Of a DNA stretch of 64,000 nucleotides, positions 27,282 to 35,330 are shown piece after piece. Position 1 is the stretch's first letter. Each line of letters starts with the position of its first letter. The stretch is from Flavobacterium piscinae. Lineage in GTDB: Bacteria > Bacteroidota > Bacteroidia > Flavobacteriales > Flavobacteriaceae. Under the pieces are notes generated by a model, which did not search any database, was not told where the DNA came from, and saw only the letters and a list, made by a program, of their open reading frames with translations. The translations under genes were made by a program, and so were the position numbers. The stretch lies in contig NZ_SBKQ01000007.1 of NCBI RefSeq assembly GCF_004122145.1, positions 143,462 to 207,461 of the forward strand. The letters are read 5' to 3'.

Positions 27282-27355
27282 ATAATAGAAAAAAGAAAAT
27301 AGAATATAGATTTAACCGATAAAATCTATTCTCTATACTCTATTTTCTATACTCT
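27282..27355. repeat. Gene-less copy of the four-helix-bundle element ends
   Basis: Directly after the fusion gene's stop is AAAAGAAAATAGAATATAGA (27291-27310), identical to the left end of the element at 28.56 kb. Then comes TTTAACCGATAAAA, which resembles the sequence just inside its right end (AATAACCGATAATG, 29013-29026), and then TCTATTCTCTATACTCTATT... (27325-27355), similar to its right end. The two arms are inverted repeats of each other, with about 24 of 32 positions matching. It looks like both ends joined with the gene deleted. Confidence 0.6.
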
Positions 27356-27369
27356 TAAAAACAAAAAAC

Positions 27370-28551
27370 ATGAAAACAGCATATATAGTAAAAGCATACA
27401 GAACAGCAGTCGGAAAAGCACCAAAAGGAGTATTCCGTTTCAAAAGACCGGATGAATTGGCGGCAGAAACTATTCAGTTTATGATGAATGAACTACCCGA
27501 TTTTGACAAAAAACGCATCGACGACGTAATGGTCGGCAACGCTATGCCCGAAGCGGAACAAGGACTAAACGTAGGTCGCCTAATTTCCTTAATGGGATTA
27601 AAAGTAACGGATGTTCCGGGTGTAACCGTGAATCGTTATTGTGCGTCCGGTTTGGAAACGATTGGAATGGCAACCGCTAAAATTCAGTCCGGAATGGCCG
27701 ATTGCATAATTGCCGGTGGTGCCGAAAGTATGAGTTTTATTCCGATGGGTGGCTATAAACCCACTCCGGATTATTCCGTTGCGGCAAATGGAAACGAAGA
27801 TTACTACTGGGGAATGGGTTTAACTGCAGAAGCGGTGGCGAAACAATTCAACGTGTCGCGTGAAGACCAAGATGAGTTTGCCTATCATTCCCACCAAAAA
27901 GCTTTAAAAGCTCAAGCAGAAGGCAAATTTGACAAACAAATTGTTCCGATTACTGTTGAGCAAACGTTTTTGAACGAAAACGGTAAAAAAGAAACCAAAT
28001 CCTACACCGTTACCAAAGACGAAGGGCCACGAGCGGACACCAACAAAGAAGCTTTGGGAAGACTTAAACCTGTATTTGCTGCTGATGGTAGCGTTACGGC
28101 AGGAAATTCATCACAAATGAGTGATGGTGCTGCTTTCGTATTAATCATGAGCGAAGAATTGGTTAATGAATTAGGAATTAAGCCAATTGCTCGCTTAGTC
28201 AACTTCGCATCAGCCGGTGTTGAACCAAGAATCATGGGAATTGGGCCGGTAAAAGCCATTCCAAAAGCACTTAAACAAGCAGGATTAACCTTAAATGATA
28301 TCGATTTAATTGAGTTAAATGAAGCTTTTGCTTCGCAATCACTAGCCGTAGTTCGTGAATTAGGTTTAAATCCTGAAATCGTTAATGTGAATGGTGGTGC
28401 GATTGCATTAGGGCATCCACTAGGTTGTACGGGTGCTAAATTGTCTGTCCAACTTTTTGATGAGATGCGTTTGCGTGGCAGTAAATATGGAATGGTGAGT
28501 ATGTGTGTGGGAACCGGACAAGGAAGTGCTGGAATTTTTGAATTGCTATAA
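27370..28551 (+). CDS. Acetyl-CoA C-acyltransferase (FadA-like thiolase)
   Basis: A 393-aa thiolase that splits 3-ketoacyl-CoA into acetyl-CoA and a shortened acyl-CoA. The nucleophile is Cys91 in NRYCASGLET. ELNEAFASQ, the His of ALGHPLGCTGAK and the second catalytic Cys in MCVGTGQGSA complete the site. Full length. The 88-nt gap to the fusion gene holds the gene-less repeat, and the gap downstream holds the four-helix-bundle element. Confidence 0.95.
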   Translation: MKTAYIVKAYRTAVGKAPKGVFRFKRPDELAAETIQFMMNELPDFDKKRIDDVMVGNAMPEAEQGLNVGRLISLMGLKVTDVPGVTVNRYCASGLETIGMATAKIQSGMADCIIAGGAESMSFIPMGGYKPTPDYSVAANGNEDYYWGMGLTAEAVAKQFNVSREDQDEFAYHSHQKALKAQAEGKFDKQIVPITVEQTFLNENGKKETKSYTVTKDEGPRADTNKEALGRLKPVFAADGSVTAGNSSQMSDGAAFVLIMSEELVNELGIKPIARLVNFASAGVEPRIMGIGPVKAIPKALKQAGLTLNDIDLIELNEAFASQSLAVVRELGLNPEIVNVNGGAIALGHPLGCTGAKLSVQLFDEMRLRGSKYGMVSMCVGTGQGSAGIFELL

Positions 28552-28553
28552 AA

Positions 28554-29079
28554 GAGAAAAGAAAATAGAATATAGAAAATAGACTTTTAAAGAAAAACTT
28601 AAAAGGAAGATTCATGAGGCATAATTATAAAAATTTGAAAGTTTGGCAACTAGGTATTGAGATTGCTAATGATGTTTCGGATATTTTATTAGAATTTCCT
28701 AAACATGAACGATATGATTTGAGTTCACAAATGAGTCGATGTTCAGTCTCTATACCTAGTAACATAGCAGAAGGTTCATCAAGAACAGATAAATCTTTTA
28801 GTCATTTTGTTGACATAGCACTTGGTTCTTCTTTTGAATTAATTACACAACTTATTGTTGCAAAACATAGAAACTATATAAATGAAGAAAAGTTTGATAA
28901 AATGGAAAAGAAAATTGAAGAATTTCAAAGAATGACGATGTCTTTCCAAAATGGATTGAAGAAAAATATATTTTCCTTTATTCCACCTTTCTTCTATAAT
29001 CTATTCCCTTTTTAATAACCGATAATGTGTATTCTCAAAACTCTATTTTCTATTCTCTATATTCTATTTTCTAAAAAAA
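28554..29079 (+). mobile_element. Candidate small mobile unit carrying a four-helix-bundle gene
   Basis: Terminal inverted repeats: left AGAAAATAGAATATAGAAAA... (28560-28583) and right 29049-29072, identical on opposite strands at 23 of 24 positions. An 8-bp direct repeat CTATAAAA stands outside each end (28546-28553 and 29080-29087) at 6-7 nt from the repeats and may be a target duplication, although the A/T-rich context makes chance likely. The only gene inside is the 133-aa four-helix-bundle protein. No transposase is present. The unit separates thiolase and dehydrogenase genes that normally adjoin. Boundaries are estimates. Confidence 0.55.
28614..29015 (+). CDS. Four-helix-bundle protein (IVP / S23-like)
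   Basis: A 133-aa protein of the family first seen in intervening sequences of 23S rRNA genes: NYKNLKVWQLGIEIANDVSDILLEFPKHERYDLSSQMSRCSVSIPSNIAEGSSR, then SHFVDIALGSSFELITQLIVAKHRNYINEE and a final amphipathic helix. The SIPSNIAEG and LGSSFEL motifs are diagnostic. The family is structurally related to the Avd accessory proteins of diversity-generating retroelements, and its biochemical role is unknown. Here it is not in rRNA but inside a beta-oxidation operon, within matching inverted repeats. The last 17 residues (IFSFIPPFFYNLFPF) look like read-through into the element's right part. Confidence 0.88.
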   Translation: MRHNYKNLKVWQLGIEIANDVSDILLEFPKHERYDLSSQMSRCSVSIPSNIAEGSSRTDKSFSHFVDIALGSSFELITQLIVAKHRNYINEEKFDKMEKKIEEFQRMTMSFQNGLKKNIFSFIPPFFYNLFPF

Positions 29080-29097
29080 CTATAAAAACATAAAATA

Positions 29098-30888
29098 ATG
29101 AACGACATAACAAGAGGCGGACAGTTTTTGGTAAAAGAAACCAAATGTGAAAATGTATTCACACCCGAAGATTTCTCAGAAGAGCAAATCATGATGCGTG
29201 ATTCGGTAAAAGAATTTGTAGACAAAGAAATTTGGCCGAACAAAGACCGATTTGAAAAGAAAGATTACGCATTTACAGAAGAAATGATGCGTAAAGCCGG
29301 AGAAATGGGCTTTTTGAGCGTAGCCGTTCCGGAAGCATATGGCGGAATGGGAATGGGATTTGTGGACACCTGTTTAGTATGTGATTACATTTCAGGAGCA
29401 ACCGGATCGTTTTCAACTGCTTTTGGTGCTCACACCGGAATTGGAACGATGCCGATTACCCTTTACGGAACTGAAGAACAAAAGAAAAAATACGTGCCAA
29501 AATTAGCCTCAGGCGAATGGTTTGGAGCGTATTGTTTGACTGAACCGGGAGCAGGTTCTGATGCGAATTCCGGAAAAACAAAAGCCGTTTTATCGGAAGA
29601 TGGAACACATTACAAAATCACCGGACAAAAAATGTGGATTTCAAATGCCGGATTTTGTTCGTTATTCATTGTTTTTGCTCGAATTGAAGATGATAAAAAT
29701 ATCACCGGATTTATTGTTGAAAATGATCCTTCCAACGGAATCACCATGAACGAGGAAGAACATAAATTAGGTATTCGTGCTTCTTCTACGCGTCAGGTTT
29801 TCTTTTCAGATACAAAAGTTCCGGTTGAAAATATGTTAGCCGGACGTGGCGAAGGTTTTAAAATCGCGATGAATGCCTTGAATGTAGGCCGTATTAAATT
29901 GGCTGCCGCTTGTTTGGATGCACAACGCAGAGTGACTTCAAACGCTATCAATTATGCCAATGAAAGATTTCAGTTCAACACACCGATTTCACAATTTGGA
30001 GCCATTCGCTATAAATTAGCGGAAATGGCCACATCGGCTTATGCCGGAGAAAGTGCCACCTATCGTGCAGCAAAAGACATTGAAAACCGCATTAAAATAC
30101 GTGAATCAGAAGGTGCTTCGCATCAAGAAGCAGAATTAAAAGGGGTGGAAGAATTTGCCATTGAATGTTCGATCCTAAAAGTTGCCGTTTCGGAGGATGT
30201 ACAAAACTGTGCTGATGAAGGCATTCAAATCTATGGCGGAATGGGATTCTCAGAAGACACTCCGATGGAAAGTGCTTGGAGAGATGCCAGAATTGCCAGA
30301 ATTTATGAAGGAACTAACGAAATTAACCGTATGCTTTCGGTGGGAATGTTAATCAAAAAAGCCATGAAAGGTCATGTGGATTTATTAGGTCCTGCTATGA
30401 AAGTGCAAGAAGAATTAATGGGCATTCCTTCGTTTGATACGCCTGATTATTCGGAATTGTTTTCCGAAGAAAAAGAAATGGTAGGCAAATTGAAAAAAGC
30501 CTTTTTAATGGTTGCCGGAGCTGCCGTTCAAAAATATGGAATGGATTTAGATGCTCACCAACAATTGTTAATGGCAGCTGCTGATATGCTAATTGAAATT
30601 TACATCGCTGAAAGTACCGTTTTACGTACCGAAAAATTAGCTAAAAAAGTGGGAGAAGACAAAGCCAAAGAACAAATTGCAATGGCCAAATTGTATTTAT
30701 ACAAAGCCGTTGACGTTGTATCTCAAAAAGGAAAAGAAAGCATCATTTCATTTGCCGAAGGCGATGAACAACGCATGATGTTAATGGGCTTACGTCGTTT
30801 TACCAAATATACCAATATGCCGAATATTGTTGGTTTAAGAGAAACCATTACGGCCAAATTAGTAGCTGAAAACAGTTACTGTTTTTAA
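29098..30888 (+). CDS. Acyl-CoA dehydrogenase (long form)
   Basis: A 596-aa flavoprotein catalysing the first beta-oxidation step, acyl-CoA to trans-2-enoyl-CoA. The N-terminal helical domain starts at FSEEQIMMRDSVKEF. FAD/substrate motifs are YCLTEPGAGSDANS and KMWISNAGFCSLF, and the catalytic base region is IYEGTNEINRML. A C-terminal extension of about 180 residues makes it resemble very-long-chain/ACAD9-type enzymes, which are common in Bacteroidota. Third enzyme of the operon, followed by a terminator. Confidence 0.95.
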   Translation: MNDITRGGQFLVKETKCENVFTPEDFSEEQIMMRDSVKEFVDKEIWPNKDRFEKKDYAFTEEMMRKAGEMGFLSVAVPEAYGGMGMGFVDTCLVCDYISGATGSFSTAFGAHTGIGTMPITLYGTEEQKKKYVPKLASGEWFGAYCLTEPGAGSDANSGKTKAVLSEDGTHYKITGQKMWISNAGFCSLFIVFARIEDDKNITGFIVENDPSNGITMNEEEHKLGIRASSTRQVFFSDTKVPVENMLAGRGEGFKIAMNALNVGRIKLAAACLDAQRRVTSNAINYANERFQFNTPISQFGAIRYKLAEMATSAYAGESATYRAAKDIENRIKIRESEGASHQEAELKGVEEFAIECSILKVAVSEDVQNCADEGIQIYGGMGFSEDTPMESAWRDARIARIYEGTNEINRMLSVGMLIKKAMKGHVDLLGPAMKVQEELMGIPSFDTPDYSELFSEEKEMVGKLKKAFLMVAGAAVQKYGMDLDAHQQLLMAAADMLIEIYIAESTVLRTEKLAKKVGEDKAKEQIAMAKLYLYKAVDVVSQKGKESIISFAEGDEQRMMLMGLRRFTKYTNMPNIVGLRETITAKLVAENSYCF

Positions 30889-30918
30889 TCAATTTTAGTT
30901 TAGTTGTTGATGAAAGAG

Positions 30919-30938
30919 CCACGTTTGAAAAAGCGTGG
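30919..30938 (+). terminator. Terminator of the beta-oxidation operon
   Basis: CCACG...CGTGG stem (30919-30923 with 30934-30938), A-rich loop, then TTTTTTT. Confidence 0.75.
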
Positions 30939-30954
30939 TTTTTTTATAAAAAAA

Positions 30955-30974
30955 ACTCCAAATTTCTTTGGAGT
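30955..30974 (-). terminator. Terminator of the endonuclease I gene
   Basis: On the minus strand ACTCCAAA-GAAA-TTTGGAGT, an 8-bp perfect stem with GNRA loop, followed by TTTTTTTT, 25 nt after the stop. Confidence 0.85.
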
Positions 30975-30999
30975 CTTAATTTAAACTATGCCTATACAA

Positions 31000-32097
31000 T
31001 TAGTTTATAATAACTTTTTTTGTTACTGATTGATTATCAGAAATTATTTTTAAAAAATAAAACCCCGAAGATAAATTCTCAATCGTATAAGTATTATTTT
31101 GATGATCAGGATTTTGAATCTGTTGCATTACTTGTCCATTGATTGTAATCAATTGAATTTCATCTAAAATTGCTTCAGATTGAATATGAATTCGATTAGA
31201 ATTTGAAGGATTTGGATAAACTATAAAATTAAACTGAGTATTGCTTTGAGTAACTGACAATGAGTTTCCCCAAATAGCTTGAACCCATTGCGGATTATCA
31301 ACAAATGGATTTCTATTTCCTTGGTGTTCAAAAACATCGTTGTTTCTGTCAATTTCTTTTTGAGAAACCGGATCATTCACATGCCAAGAATAAAGTATAT
31401 CTAAAAATGGATCGGCGATTACTTTATTCGAACTACCATCAAACATAGCATAAGAAGACCAATTAGAAACTAAATTTTCATACCGTGTGACAAAATAAAA
31501 ATGAATTCTGGCAATATCTCCTTTAAACTCATCAATCGGTTCAAAAACAATTCCTGAAAAACCGGCAGCAATTCCGGTATTAATATTATTTCCTGCTTTA
31601 GAACCATTTTGAGTAGGATTGGAAATTCCGGATTGCGAAATTAAATTAGAACCAACTATTCCATAAGGATAACTTCCTCTGAAACCATTCACCCGACCAT
31701 CCGTTGGCAACAAATGATGTGCATCACCACGCATTGGAGTATTAGAACTAAAAACAGATTGCGGAATAACATGCTCCTTGTTGAAGCAATCTCCCTCTCC
31801 GTTGTAATTTCCACATTCATCAGAAGCAAAGAAATTATAGGGATCCGTTCCGTTTGGATTTTCAGAATAAATATCTAAAATGGTGTTATCATCTTCATAA
31901 TAATTATCGATGTCAGCAATTGGAAAAAAATCATCAATCGCATTATAACCTTGGTCGTTATGGTCTTTGATAATATTATACAACTGTGTTTTCAGAGTAA
32001 AACCTGTTCCCGTGGCAGAGTTATAATAACCAGCGGGAGGTTGAGCAAATGCAACAAAAGTTGAAAAAATAAATAAAAATGTAATAGTCAATTTCAT
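31000..32097 (-). CDS. Secreted endonuclease I family nuclease with T9SS sorting domain
   Basis: A 365-aa nuclease with signal peptide 1-18 (VAFAQ). The endonuclease I (beta-beta-alpha-metal) core shows FNKEHVIPQSVF (catalytic His with Glu) and GDAHHLLPTDGRVNGFRGSYPYG. Residues about 285-365 form a type A sorting domain (VYPNPSNSNRIHI, SGFYFLKIISDN, KVIIN), so it should be released or surface-attached by type IX secretion to digest extracellular nucleic acid. Its ATG overlaps the stop of the RsmB-like gene by four bases (ATGA), so it is translationally coupled to it. Confidence 0.9.
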   Translation of the reverse strand: MKLTITFLFIFSTFVAFAQPPAGYYNSATGTGFTLKTQLYNIIKDHNDQGYNAIDDFFPIADIDNYYEDDNTILDIYSENPNGTDPYNFFASDECGNYNGEGDCFNKEHVIPQSVFSSNTPMRGDAHHLLPTDGRVNGFRGSYPYGIVGSNLISQSGISNPTQNGSKAGNNINTGIAAGFSGIVFEPIDEFKGDIARIHFYFVTRYENLVSNWSSYAMFDGSSNKVIADPFLDILYSWHVNDPVSQKEIDRNNDVFEHQGNRNPFVDNPQWVQAIWGNSLSVTQSNTQFNFIVYPNPSNSNRIHIQSEAILDEIQLITINGQVMQQIQNPDHQNNTYTIENLSSGFYFLKIISDNQSVTKKVIIN

Positions 32098-33317
32098 AGT
32101 AATAATAATTTTCGTTCCAACAAGGCCATGTAAAACCCGTCAAAACCAGATTCGGAGGCTAGAATTTTTTTATCTTGTACAAAGGTAAAGTTTTTTCCGT
32201 TTTCAGTTGTTAAAAAATGTTTAACTTGATCCTGATTTTCAGAAGGTAACACCGAACAAGTAGCATAAACCAATTTTCCACCCGGTTTAACAATTCTGGA
32301 ATAGTTTTCCAAAACTTCGGCTTGCACTTTGCGGATATTGTCGATAAATTCAGGTTGTAATTTCCATTTACTGTCCGGATTTCTTTTTAAAACTCCTAAA
32401 CCACTGCAAGGTGCATCAATTAAAACCCGATCGGCTTTGTCGTATAATTTTTTGATGACTTTTGTTGAATCAATAATACGGTATTCTATATTGAAAGCTC
32501 CGTTTCGTTTGGCTCGAAGTTTCAATTGTTTTAGTTTACTTTCATATAAGTCCATCGCAATCAATTGACCTTTGTTTTGCATCAAAGAAGCCATATGCAA
32601 GGTTTTTCCACCGGCACCGGCACAGGTATCTACTACACGCATTCCGGGTTGTACATCTAAAAAAGCAGCAACTAATTGTGAACTGGCATCTTGCACCTCA
32701 AACAATCCTTCCTTAAATGCATCGGTCAAGAAAACATTGGCTCTTTCTTTCAATACTAAAGCATCGGGTTGGTCTTTTAAAAAATCCGTTTCGATGTTTA
32801 AATCCATCAAAATGGCACGCAATTTTTCTTTTGTGGTTTTTAGCGTATTTACGCGTAAAATTACTTGCGCTTGTTGATTTTGAGCGGCAATTTCTTTTGA
32901 CCAAAGTGCCTCGCCTAATTCCTTTACACCCAATTCATCCATCCAATCGGGAATTGACTCACGGTATTTTCTGATTTTGGATAATTCATCAAACCGTCCT
33001 TTAATTTTACGTTGTGGTGTTCCCTCCAATTGTCTCCAATCCGGAATAGGATACCCTCGAAGAACAGCCCATGTGGCAAACATTCTCCATAAATCATCGC
33101 GGTCATAAGGTTCTTTCACTTCGGCTATTTCGGCGTATAAACGCTTCCATCTCACAATTTCGTAGATGGTTTCCGCCACGAACTTTCTGTCGGAACTTCC
33201 CCAACGTTTGTCCTTTTTTAAAGCTCTTGCCACCACTTTATCGGCATATTCGCCTTCGTTGAAAATGGCATTCAACGAATCAATGGTGGTATAAACTAAA
33301 TTTCTGTGTAATCTCAT
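32094..33317 (-). CDS. RsmB/NOP-family RNA (cytosine-5) methyltransferase
   Basis: A 407-aa SAM-dependent methyltransferase. SAM motif I is VVDTCAGAGGKTLHMASLM. The two catalytic cysteines are in IDAPCSGLGVLKRNPDSKW (motif IV) and LVYATCSVLPSENQDQV (motif VI), as in enzymes that make m5C in rRNA or tRNA. The N-terminal 140 residues are a NusB-like/PUA-free helical part, shorter than E. coli RsmB. The exact RNA target cannot be told. Coupled to the downstream nuclease gene. Confidence 0.9.
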   Translation of the reverse strand: MRLHRNLVYTTIDSLNAIFNEGEYADKVVARALKKDKRWGSSDRKFVAETIYEIVRWKRLYAEIAEVKEPYDRDDLWRMFATWAVLRGYPIPDWRQLEGTPQRKIKGRFDELSKIRKYRESIPDWMDELGVKELGEALWSKEIAAQNQQAQVILRVNTLKTTKEKLRAILMDLNIETDFLKDQPDALVLKERANVFLTDAFKEGLFEVQDASSQLVAAFLDVQPGMRVVDTCAGAGGKTLHMASLMQNKGQLIAMDLYESKLKQLKLRAKRNGAFNIEYRIIDSTKVIKKLYDKADRVLIDAPCSGLGVLKRNPDSKWKLQPEFIDNIRKVQAEVLENYSRIVKPGGKLVYATCSVLPSENQDQVKHFLTTENGKNFTFVQDKKILASESGFDGFYMALLERKLLLL

Positions 33318-33382
33318 TTCAATAAAATAGCCCGCAAAGTTAGTATTAATTATCAGTTCCTTGGAAATTAATCGTTAAAAAA

Positions 33383-33417
33383 TCAAAACCCAATGGAAAA
33401 AATCCATTGGGTTTTGA
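33383..33417 (-). terminator. Strong terminator after pckA
   Basis: TCAAAACCCAATGGA and TCCATTGGGTTTTGA form a 15-bp perfect stem with a 5-nt loop. The minus strand continues with TTTTTT. It lies 28 nt after the pckA stop and insulates the RsmB-like gene. Confidence 0.9.
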
Positions 33418-33444
33418 GAAAATCAAGCTTACTTTTGGTTAGAT

Positions 33445-35064
33445 TTATGCTAACACATTTTCCAAGGAAGGACCTGCATAAACAAGTTTCTTACCCTCCT
33501 CTGTATTAGTATATTGTTCAAAATTTTTGATGTATCGAGCTGCTAAATCTTTTGCTTTCACTTCCCATTCTTCTTCTGATTTATAAGTCTCTCTTGGGTC
33601 TAAAATACCTTTATCAACATTCGGTAATGCAACAGGAATCGTTAAATTCAAGAATGGAATGTGCTTGGTTTCCATTTGGTCAATTTCACCACTGATGATG
33701 GCATCGATAATCGCACGTGTATTTTTCAACGAAATTCGTTTTCCGGTTCCGTTCCATCCGGTATTCACCAAATAGGCTTTTGCTCCGTGTTCTTTCATTT
33801 TTCCGATTAAGGTTTTAGAATACATTGTTGGATGTAACGTTAAGAACGCTTCACCAAATGCAGGAGAAAAGGACGGTTGTGGTTCTGTAATTCCTCGTTC
33901 TGTTCCTGCTAATTTAGAGGTATAGCCACACAAGAAATGGTATTGAGCTTGGTCGTCGTCTAAAATAGATACCGGAGGTAGCACTCCAAATGCATCGGCA
34001 GATAGATATATAATTTTCTTAGCATGACCGGCTTTAGATGGCAAAACGATTTTATTGATATGATAAATCGGATAAGAAACCCTGGAATTTTCAGTAATGG
34101 AATGATCGTAATAATCCACTTCGCCGTATTCATTCACAACCACATTTTCTAACAAAGCGTCGCGTTTGATAGCTCTCCAAATATCAGGTTCATTTTCTTC
34201 ACTTAAATCAATTACTTTCGCGTAACAACCGCCTTCATAGTTAAAAACCCCATTGTTATCCCAACCATGTTCATCGTCGCCAATTAAATAACGTTTTGGG
34301 TCGGCAGACAACGTAGTTTTTCCGGTTCCGGATAATCCGAAGAAAACAGCAACATCTCCTTCTTCACCTACATTGGCTGAGCAGTGCATAGAAGCCATTC
34401 CTTTGAGTGGAAGATAATAATTCATCATGGCAAACATGCCTTTCTTCATTTCGCCACCATACCATGTACCACCAATAATTTGAATTTTTTCAGTCAAGTT
34501 AAACACTACGAAATTCTCAGAATTTAAGCCATGTTCCTTCCAATTCGGGTTGGTGGTTTTGGAACCATTCATTACAATAAAATCAGGTTCTCCAAAATTT
34601 TCCAACTCATAGATAGAAGGACGAATAAACATATTGGTTACAAAATGAGCTTGCCAAGCCACTTCCATTACAAAACGAACTTTCAATCGAGTATCTGGAT
34701 TGGTTCCACAAAAAGCATCTACCACATAAAGTTTTTTAGAAGTTGAAAGTTGTCTGAGAACTAATGATTTTAATTCGCTATAGACTTCTTGCGTTGTGGG
34801 AAAGTTTACTTTATCGTCCCAATAAATAGTATCTTTTGTAACTTCATCTTTCACAATATATCGGTCTTTGGGAGAACGTCCGGTAAAAACTCCGGTTTTC
34901 ACAGCCACTGCTCCTGTATCGGTCAAGGCTCCTTTTTCAAATCCTTTACGCATGTGAGAAGTTTCGGCTTGAAATAATTCTTCATACGTTGGATTATAAA
35001 CCACTTCATGATAACCTGTAATCCCTAAATCATGTAGTTCCTGAATGACTTTAATGTTTTTCAT
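33445..35064 (-). CDS. pckA: Phosphoenolpyruvate carboxykinase (ATP)
   Basis: A 539-aa ATP-type PEPCK that converts oxaloacetate to PEP, the entry to gluconeogenesis. Kinase-1a loop [14 protein letters not shown] binds [25 protein letters not shown] contains the metal-binding Asp of kinase-2. [12 protein letters not shown] and [14 protein letters not shown] complete the site. Full length. A cre-like palindrome (35167-35178) lies about 103 nt upstream. Confidence 0.97.
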   Translation of the reverse strand: MKNIKVIQELHDLGITGYHEVVYNPTYEELFQAETSHMRKGFEKGALTDTGAVAVKTGVFTGRSPKDRYIVKDEVTKDTIYWDDKVNFPTTQEVYSELKSLVLRQLSTSKKLYVVDAFCGTNPDTRLKVRFVMEVAWQAHFVTNMFIRPSIYELENFGEPDFIVMNGSKTTNPNWKEHGLNSENFVVFNLTEKIQIIGGTWYGGEMKKGMFAMMNYYLPLKGMASMHCSANVGEEGDVAVFFGLSGTGKTTLSADPKRYLIGDDEHGWDNNGVFNYEGGCYAKVIDLSEENEPDIWRAIKRDALLENVVVNEYGEVDYYDHSITENSRVSYPIYHINKIVLPSKAGHAKKIIYLSADAFGVLPPVSILDDDQAQYHFLCGYTSKLAGTERGITEPQPSFSPAFGEAFLTLHPTMYSKTLIGKMKEHGAKAYLVNTGWNGTGKRISLKNTRAIIDAIISGEIDQMETKHIPFLNLTIPVALPNVDKGILDPRETYKSEEEWEVKAKDLAARYIKNFEQYTNTEEGKKLVYAGPSLENVLA

Positions 35065-35166
35065 AGTAAATAATTATTTAAATTGTGTTTCTTTTTTCTA
35101 TGTATCAAATTTCCGATTTATCAAGAGAAATAAACCTGATAAATATCACATTTCCAAGAAATCTAC

Positions 35167-35178
35167 GAAAACGTTTTC
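35167..35178. promoter_or_regulatory. cre-like / LacI-family operator between pckA and lpdA
   Basis: GAAAACGTTTTC is a perfect 12-bp palindrome with the central CG typical of LacI/GalR-family operators (cre consensus TGnAAnCGnTnnCA; here CGAAAACGTTTTCA). It lies 103 nt upstream of pckA and 153 nt upstream of divergent lpdA in a 266-nt gap. A role in carbon-source control of gluconeogenesis is inferred. Confidence 0.45.
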
Positions 35179-35283
35179 ATTGTTAATTATTGATTTTCAA
35201 TACATTAACAAAACATCATTTGTTCTCTTCTATTTTAGCTAAAGTTTAATAAGTCAATGCATTAAAGTCCTCAAAAACTTTCG

Positions 35284-35291
35284 TAATTTTG
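35284..35291 (+). promoter_or_regulatory. -7 box of lpdA
   Basis: TAATTTTG matches TAnnTTTG and is 39 nt upstream of the ATG. No clear TTTG at -33. Confidence 0.5.
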
Positions 35292-35330
35292 CAGTCGTTT
35301 AACTGAATTTCAACTACTAAATAAAAATAT

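Noticed and set aside
35045..35242. 65-aa plus-strand reading frame in the pckA-lpdA gap
   Set aside because: It overlaps the pckA start and the operator palindrome, has low-complexity Phe/Ser content and no conservation signal.
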